Below, piece after piece: positions 22,643-26,252 of a stretch of 26,252 nt of DNA. The DNA is from JAGOME01 sp039812375 (GTDB lineage: Bacteria; Actinomycetota; Actinomycetes; Actinomycetales; Dermatophilaceae). Below the pieces are notes generated by a model. That model searched no databases and was not told the DNA's origin. It saw only the letters and a list, made by a program, of their open reading frames with translations. The translations under genes and the position numbers were made by a program. The stretch's first letter is position 1, and each line of letters begins with the position of its first letter. The stretch lies in assembly GCA_039812375.1 (NCBI GenBank), contig JBDIAO010000036.1:1-26252 (forward strand). Reading direction: 5' to 3'.

Positions 22643-23944
22643 ATGCGGCTCCTCATGATCGGTGCTGGCGGTGTCGGGGACGCTGTCGCGAGGATCGCCG
22701 CCCACCGGGACTTCTTCGAGATCCTCGTGGTCGCCGACTACGACCTCGCCCGTGCCCAGCGGAGCGTGGCGAGTGTCTGCGAGCGTCACCCCGGGGAGCA
22801 GCGCTTCCATGCCGTCCAGGTCGACGCTTCACTGGAGGAGGACGTGGGCGCGCTGATCCGGCTCGTCGGAGCCACCCACGTCCTCAACGCCGTCGACCCG
22901 CGCTTCGTCATGCCCATCTTCCGGGCCGCGCTGGCTGCCGGAGCCAACTACGTCGACATGGCGATGTCGCTGTCGAGGCGGCATCCCGAGGAGCCCTTCG
23001 CCCGGGCCCACGTCAAGCTCGGCGACGAGCAGTTCGCCCTGGCGCGGCAGTGGGAGCAGTCCGGCAGGCTCGCCCTCGTCGGGATGGGTGTCGAGCCGGG
23101 GCTGTCCGATGTTTTCGCACGGTATGCCGTGGACCATCTCTTCTCGCACGTTGAGGAACTCGGCACCCGGGATGGCTCCAACCTGACCTACCATGCTCCG
23201 GACGGTCACGAGGCCTTCGCGCCCGGGTTCTCGATGTGGACGATCATCGAGGAGTGCCTCAACCCGCCCGTGGTGTGGGAGAAGTCCCGGGCCCAAGCAG
23301 CTGGCGGTGACGTCGACTCGGGGTTCTTCACGGTGCCGCCGTTCAGCGAGCCTGAGGTCTTCGACTTCCCCGAGGGCATCGGCCCGGTCGAGTGTGTCCA
23401 TGTCGAGCACGAGGAGGTCCTCCTCATGCCCCGCTGGCTCGACGCCGAGCGGGTGACCTTCAAGTACGGACTTGGCGAGCAGATGATCTCCATCCTGCGC
23501 ACGCTCAACACTCTCGGGCTGGACTCCACCGACCCGGTGACCATCAAGGGAGTGCAGGTCGCGCCGCGCGACCTCGTCGCTGCCGTGCTACCAGACCCGG
23601 CGACGATCGGCCCCCAGCTCGCCGGGAAGACGTGCGCCGGGGTCCTCGTCACCGGCACTGGTACCGATGGCAAGCCCCGCTGTACCTACCTCTACCACGT
23701 CGCCGACAACGAGGTGACCATGCGCGAGCTCGGTGCCCAGTGCATCGTCGGACAGACGGCCATCAACCCGGTCATCGCCCTGGAGCTGCTCGCCACTGGG
23801 GCATGGTCAGGTGTCGGGGTGCTCGGCCCGGAGGCGTTCCCGGCGGACCCGTTCCTCGAGCTCTTGGCCAGCGACCGGCCGCACGGCTACGGCTCACCCT
23901 GGGGGATCCAGGAGCGCTCAGCCGCGACGGGCGGCACGGCATAG
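22643..23944 (+). CDS. Saccharopine-dehydrogenase-like oxidoreductase
   Basis: A 433-residue NAD(P)-dependent protein. The Rossmann motif is MIGAGGVGDAVARIAAH at residues 5-21, then the acidic end of beta-2 at VVADYDLARAQ and HVLNAVDPRFVMPIFRAALA. The catalytic/C-terminal domain includes MGVEPGLSDVFARYAVDHLF, EHEEVLLMPRWLDAERVTF and TYLYHVADNEVTM, as in saccharopine dehydrogenase and carboxynorspermidine dehydrogenase families. It starts seven bases after potC, so it is part of the operon. It may act reductively or oxidatively on an amine-amino acid conjugate. No carboxynorspermidine decarboxylase or lysine pathway partner is present in the window, so the substrate is open. Confidence 0.85.
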   Translation: MRLLMIGAGGVGDAVARIAAHRDFFEILVVADYDLARAQRSVASVCERHPGEQRFHAVQVDASLEEDVGALIRLVGATHVLNAVDPRFVMPIFRAALAAGANYVDMAMSLSRRHPEEPFARAHVKLGDEQFALARQWEQSGRLALVGMGVEPGLSDVFARYAVDHLFSHVEELGTRDGSNLTYHAPDGHEAFAPGFSMWTIIEECLNPPVVWEKSRAQAAGGDVDSGFFTVPPFSEPEVFDFPEGIGPVECVHVEHEEVLLMPRWLDAERVTFKYGLGEQMISILRTLNTLGLDSTDPVTIKGVQVAPRDLVAAVLPDPATIGPQLAGKTCAGVLVTGTGTDGKPRCTYLYHVADNEVTMRELGAQCIVGQTAINPVIALELLATGAWSGVGVLGPEAFPADPFLELLASDRPHGYGSPWGIQERSAATGGTA

Positions 23945-23959
23945 GGGAGGATTCTTCTC

Positions 23960-25351
23960 GTGAGCACAGCACCCGACGCCGCCCAACGTGAGGCGGCCCG
24001 CCTAATCCACCTGGCCAAGCGGATGCGTGACGTCGAGGAGGCGATCCTCGCCCGGGCACCCGAGCACGAGCTGCAACCGTCCCTGGACCGAATCCGGGAG
24101 GTCATGGAGCGCCTCGGCGACCCGCAGCGCACCTTCCCCGCCATCCATCTCACCGGCACGAACGGCAAGACGTCGACCACCCGCGTCATCGAGAGCTTGC
24201 TGCGCGAGAGTGGCCTGCGCACCGGGAGGTTCACCAGCCCGCACCTGCACTCGATGCGCGAGCGGATTGCCCTGGACGGAGCGTCGATCCGCGAGGAGGC
24301 GTTCCTGGCGGCATACGACGACGTGATCGCACACGTCGAGGCCGTCGATGCCCGAAGCGAGGCTCTGGGCGGGCCCCGGATGACCTACTTCGAGGTCCTC
24401 GTGGCACTGGCCTATGCCGCGTTCGCCGACGCGCCGGTCGACGTAGCCGTCGTCGAAGTCGGCATGGGCGGGGCCTGGGACGCCACCAACGTCATCGACG
24501 CCGAGGTGAGTGTGCTCACTCCGGTCGACGTCGACCATCAGCATTTCCTCGGGGACACCCCGCTGGCCATCGCTCGGGAGAAGACCGGCATCATCAAGCC
24601 CGATGCGATCACCGTCTGCGCGATCCAGGAGCATGACGATGTCGCCCGGCTCATCGGCGATCGAGCCGACGAGGTCGGTGCCCGACTGGTCGTCGAGGGC
24701 CGAGACTTCGAGATCGAGTCCCGCGAGGTCGCCGTCGGCGGCCAGCAGCTTACGGTGCGTGGCCTCGCCGGCACGTATGCCGACTTGTTCGTCCCGCTGC
24801 ACGGCCCTCACCAGGCGCAGAACACCGCCGTCGCCATCGCTGCCGTGGAGGCCTTCCTCGGTGGCGGCGAGCGCCGGCTCGACGACGAGGTGCTGCGCTC
24901 CGGGCTCGCTGCGGTGGGCTCGCCCGGCCGGCTCGAGGTCGTCCGGCGCAGCCCGACCGTGCTCGTCGACGCGGCGCACAACCCGCACGGGGCGCGGGCA
25001 CTGCGGGCAGCCCTCGACGAGTCGTTCACCGTGGGCCGGCTCGTCGGAGTGATCGCGGTGTTCCACGACAAGGACGCCATCGCGATCCTCGAGGCCCTCG
25101 AGCCGGTCCTCGACGAGGTGGTCGTCACCCGGACCTCCAGTCCTCGGGCGATGGCTCCTGCCCAGCTCGGGGCGCTGGCTGGGGAGATCTTCGGGGATCA
25201 CCGGGTCACCGTCGTCGAGGATCTGCCCGACGCGGTGGATGCTGCGGCTGAGCTGGCCGATGCCGGGGGGGTCGCCGGGGCGGTCTTGGCGACCGGGTCG
25301 GTGGTCACCGCCGCCGAGGTGCGGATGCTCTTGGGGGCCACCGAGGCCTGA
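23960..25351 (+). CDS. folC: Bifunctional folylpolyglutamate / dihydrofolate synthase
   Basis: A 463-residue Mur-ligase-fold enzyme that adds glutamate to dihydropteroate and folates. The ATP-binding P-loop is IHLTGTNGKTSTTRVIE with K70; the omega-loop region SPHLHSMRERI follows. VVEVGMGGAWDATNVID, VDVDHQHFLGDTPLAIAREK, TGIIKPDAITV and the C-terminal VDAAHNPHGARALRAAL are all canonical. GTG 23960 has GGGGAGG at 23944-23950. Only 15 bases separate it from the saccharopine-dehydrogenase-like gene, so read-through from the polyamine operon is possible. The genes after it match the conserved folC-DUF4233 neighbourhood, where ndk commonly comes next, outside the window. Confidence 0.96.
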   Translation: MSTAPDAAQREAARLIHLAKRMRDVEEAILARAPEHELQPSLDRIREVMERLGDPQRTFPAIHLTGTNGKTSTTRVIESLLRESGLRTGRFTSPHLHSMRERIALDGASIREEAFLAAYDDVIAHVEAVDARSEALGGPRMTYFEVLVALAYAAFADAPVDVAVVEVGMGGAWDATNVIDAEVSVLTPVDVDHQHFLGDTPLAIAREKTGIIKPDAITVCAIQEHDDVARLIGDRADEVGARLVVEGRDFEIESREVAVGGQQLTVRGLAGTYADLFVPLHGPHQAQNTAVAIAAVEAFLGGGERRLDDEVLRSGLAAVGSPGRLEVVRRSPTVLVDAAHNPHGARALRAALDESFTVGRLVGVIAVFHDKDAIAILEALEPVLDEVVVTRTSSPRAMAPAQLGALAGEIFGDHRVTVVEDLPDAVDAAAELADAGGVAGAVLATGSVVTAAEVRMLLGATEA

Positions 25352-25355
25352 GTGC

Positions 25356-25400
25356 TGCCGTCGCAGCTGCCGTGCCGTCGCAGTTGCGGTGCCGTCGCAG
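25356..25400. repeat. 17-bp tandem array downstream of folC
   Basis: TGCCGTCGCAG recurs at 25356, 25373 and 25390, an exact 17-base period, with the connecting six bases partly conserved (CTGCCG, TTGCGG). It starts five bases after the folC stop and ends 70 bases before the next gene. Confidence 0.85.
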
Positions 25401-25457
25401 GCTCTGGCAGACGGCCCGGGCCGGCCCGCGGGTGCCTGCTTGCCGGCGCACACGACA

Positions 25458-25463
25458 TACCCT
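25458..25463 (+). promoter_or_regulatory. Candidate -10 for a leaderless transcript
   Basis: TACCCT fits TANNNT and is followed by exactly seven bases before the ATG at 25471, the spacing expected when transcription starts at the A of the start codon. No ribosome binding site precedes this ATG, which agrees with a leaderless mRNA as is common in actinobacteria. Confidence 0.5.
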
Positions 25464-25470
25464 TGACGCC

Positions 25471-25734
25471 ATGACCAAGGTCCTGCTCGTGCTGCTCGTC
25501 GCCGGGCTGTTGTTCTGGTTCGGGGCACGGTGGGGCTACGGACGCTCCGTCAAGGGAGCCATCCCGTTCGTCCCGGTCGCGGACCTGTCCGCAGCAGCCC
25601 GCCGGGACATCGACGAGGCGTTGGCCGCTGGCCGTCAGACGCAGGCCGTGCGCGCCTACCGGAGCGCGACCGGGGCTCCGTCCGCTTCAGCCCGGGCGGC
25701 GATCGAGATCCACCGACGCCGGAGCGGGCAGTGA
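25471..25734 (+). CDS. Small membrane-anchored protein with ribosomal L7/L12 C-terminal-like tail
   Basis: An 87-residue protein. One N-terminal transmembrane segment (VLLVLLVAGLLFWFGARW, about residues 4-21) is followed by a linker and ALAAGRQTQAVRAYRSATGA and then PSASARAAIEIHRRR. The second part resembles the helix-turn-helix of the L7/L12 C-terminal domain (pattern A..Y/V.R..TG....A...IE), known in small actinobacterial proteins of unassigned function. It is far too short to be L7/L12 and lacks its N-terminal dimerisation domain. The stop overlaps the DUF4233 gene start (GTGA), so the two are translationally coupled. The upstream promoter candidate suggests a leaderless start separate from folC. 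The function is not known. Confidence 0.78.
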   Translation: MTKVLLVLLVAGLLFWFGARWGYGRSVKGAIPFVPVADLSAAARRDIDEALAAGRQTQAVRAYRSATGAPSASARAAIEIHRRRSGQ

Positions 25735-26138
25735 GCGGCCTCCAGGTGCTCGGGCGCACCGGCACGTTCACCTGGCGGATGCTCGCCACGGTTCTCGCCG
25801 GCCAATCCATCCTGCTCTTCTTCGGTGCCCTCGTCGCCCGGGGTAATGCCCTGGCTCGTGGTGACGACGGGGTGACCCTGCTGGTCGTAGGTTCTGGGAT
25901 CGCGGTGCTTGCCCTGGTGGCCGCCGGGCTCATGAGAGGACCTGCCGGTCTTCCGCTCGGCTGGCTTGTCCAGGTGCTCACCTGGGTCAGTGCCTGGTGG
26001 GTGCCGATGATGCTCGCTGTCGGGGTGATCTTCACCGGGCTGTGGGTGTGGTGCCTTCTCAAAGGCACTCGGATCGACCGGTCCCGCGCGCAGGAGCAGG
26101 CGGCGCAGGTCCAGGCGGCCAGGTCGAGGGGGTCATGA
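25731..26138 (+). CDS. DUF4233 domain membrane protein
   Basis: A 135-residue protein with about four hydrophobic helices: MLATVLAGQSILLFFGALVA, VTLLVVGSGIAVLALVAAGL, WLVQVLTWVSAWWVPMMLAV, and VIFTGLWVWCLLKG leading to the basic RIDRSR. The final GVIFTGLWVWCLLKGTRID is the recognisable DUF4233 ending. Genes of this family lie directly after folC, and commonly before ndk, across actinobacteria; the function is unknown. GTG 25731 overlaps the previous stop. The C-terminus is a short Ala/Gln/Arg-rich cytoplasmic tail. The remaining 114 bases of the window show no gene, only one CGGCATAC octamer at 26194. Confidence 0.88.
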   Translation: MSGLQVLGRTGTFTWRMLATVLAGQSILLFFGALVARGNALARGDDGVTLLVVGSGIAVLALVAAGLMRGPAGLPLGWLVQVLTWVSAWWVPMMLAVGVIFTGLWVWCLLKGTRIDRSRAQEQAAQVQAARSRGS

Positions 26139-26252
26139 GCCGCGCTTCAGGGTGCTTCGTGGCCGTTGAATGTGCGCCTGGGGTGGGCCCGGTCGGCATA
26201 CGAGATCGGACGTCCACCCCCGACGGTTGGCGCCCACCCCGGAACCCTGCCC

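Noticed and set aside
26139..26252. Start of ndk at the window end
   Set aside because: ndk is expected next by gene order, but no nucleoside diphosphate kinase sequence is readable in these 114 bases.

Overview
High-GC DNA with GTG/ATG starts, strong GGAGG ribosome binding sites and many 1-8 base gene overlaps. The order comM-dprA-xerC / M23 peptidase / rpsB-tsf-pyrH-frr-cdsA-rlmN is a conserved actinobacterial chromosomal block, and folC followed by a DUF4233 gene is another. Gene order and protein style point to Micrococcales, probably near Intrasporangiaceae/Dermatophilaceae (inference). I see no phage, plasmid, CRISPR or tRNA; the only mobile-element trace is a decayed IS982-type transposase.

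Layout. (1) 1-2922: DNA uptake and recombination genes on +: the 3' end of comM, then dprA and xerC. (2) 2981-5730, minus strand: a secreted M23-type peptidase, a PLP aminotransferase and a 2-oxoglutarate/Fe(II) oxygenase; the last two look like one small amino-acid-modifying unit. (3) 5731-6268: a 538-base divergent spacer holding a 19-bp tandem repeat, a long palindrome, a promoter candidate and a structured rpsB leader. (4) 6269-12249, +: rpsB, tsf, pyrH, frr, cdsA, rlmN. It is interrupted between tsf and pyrH by a terminator, a second copy of the palindrome and the transposase remnant. (5) 12480-23944: a polyamine uptake and catabolism locus built around a divergent promoter. Leftward run an Lrp/AsnC regulator, a class III aminotransferase, an FAD amine oxidase and a LOG-family nucleotide-binding protein. 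Rightward run an aldehyde dehydrogenase, potD, potA, potB, potC and a saccharopine-dehydrogenase-like protein. (6) 23960-26138: folC, a small membrane-anchored protein with an L7/L12-like tail, and a DUF4233 membrane protein. The last 114 bases hold no gene I can support.

How it works together. The polyamine locus reads as a complete route: a PotABCD-type importer takes up putrescine or spermidine, the aminotransferase and/or FAD oxidase convert the amine to an aminoaldehyde, and the aldehyde dehydrogenase oxidises it to GABA or a homologue. The Lrp-type protein probably senses the substrate.

The most unusual signals are not genes. The octamer GTATGCCG/CGGCATAC occurs 17 times, far above base-composition expectation, in both orientations, in more than one codon phase and in spacers, while the one-base variant GTACGCC is nearly absent. 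Most longer spacers contain short tandem duplications with 13-19 bp units. A long palindrome is present in two copies flanking rpsB-tsf. I found no clearly new defence or biosynthetic system; the 2OG-oxygenase/aminotransferase pair and the LOG and saccharopine-dehydrogenase-like members of the polyamine locus are the best leads for unassigned biochemistry.
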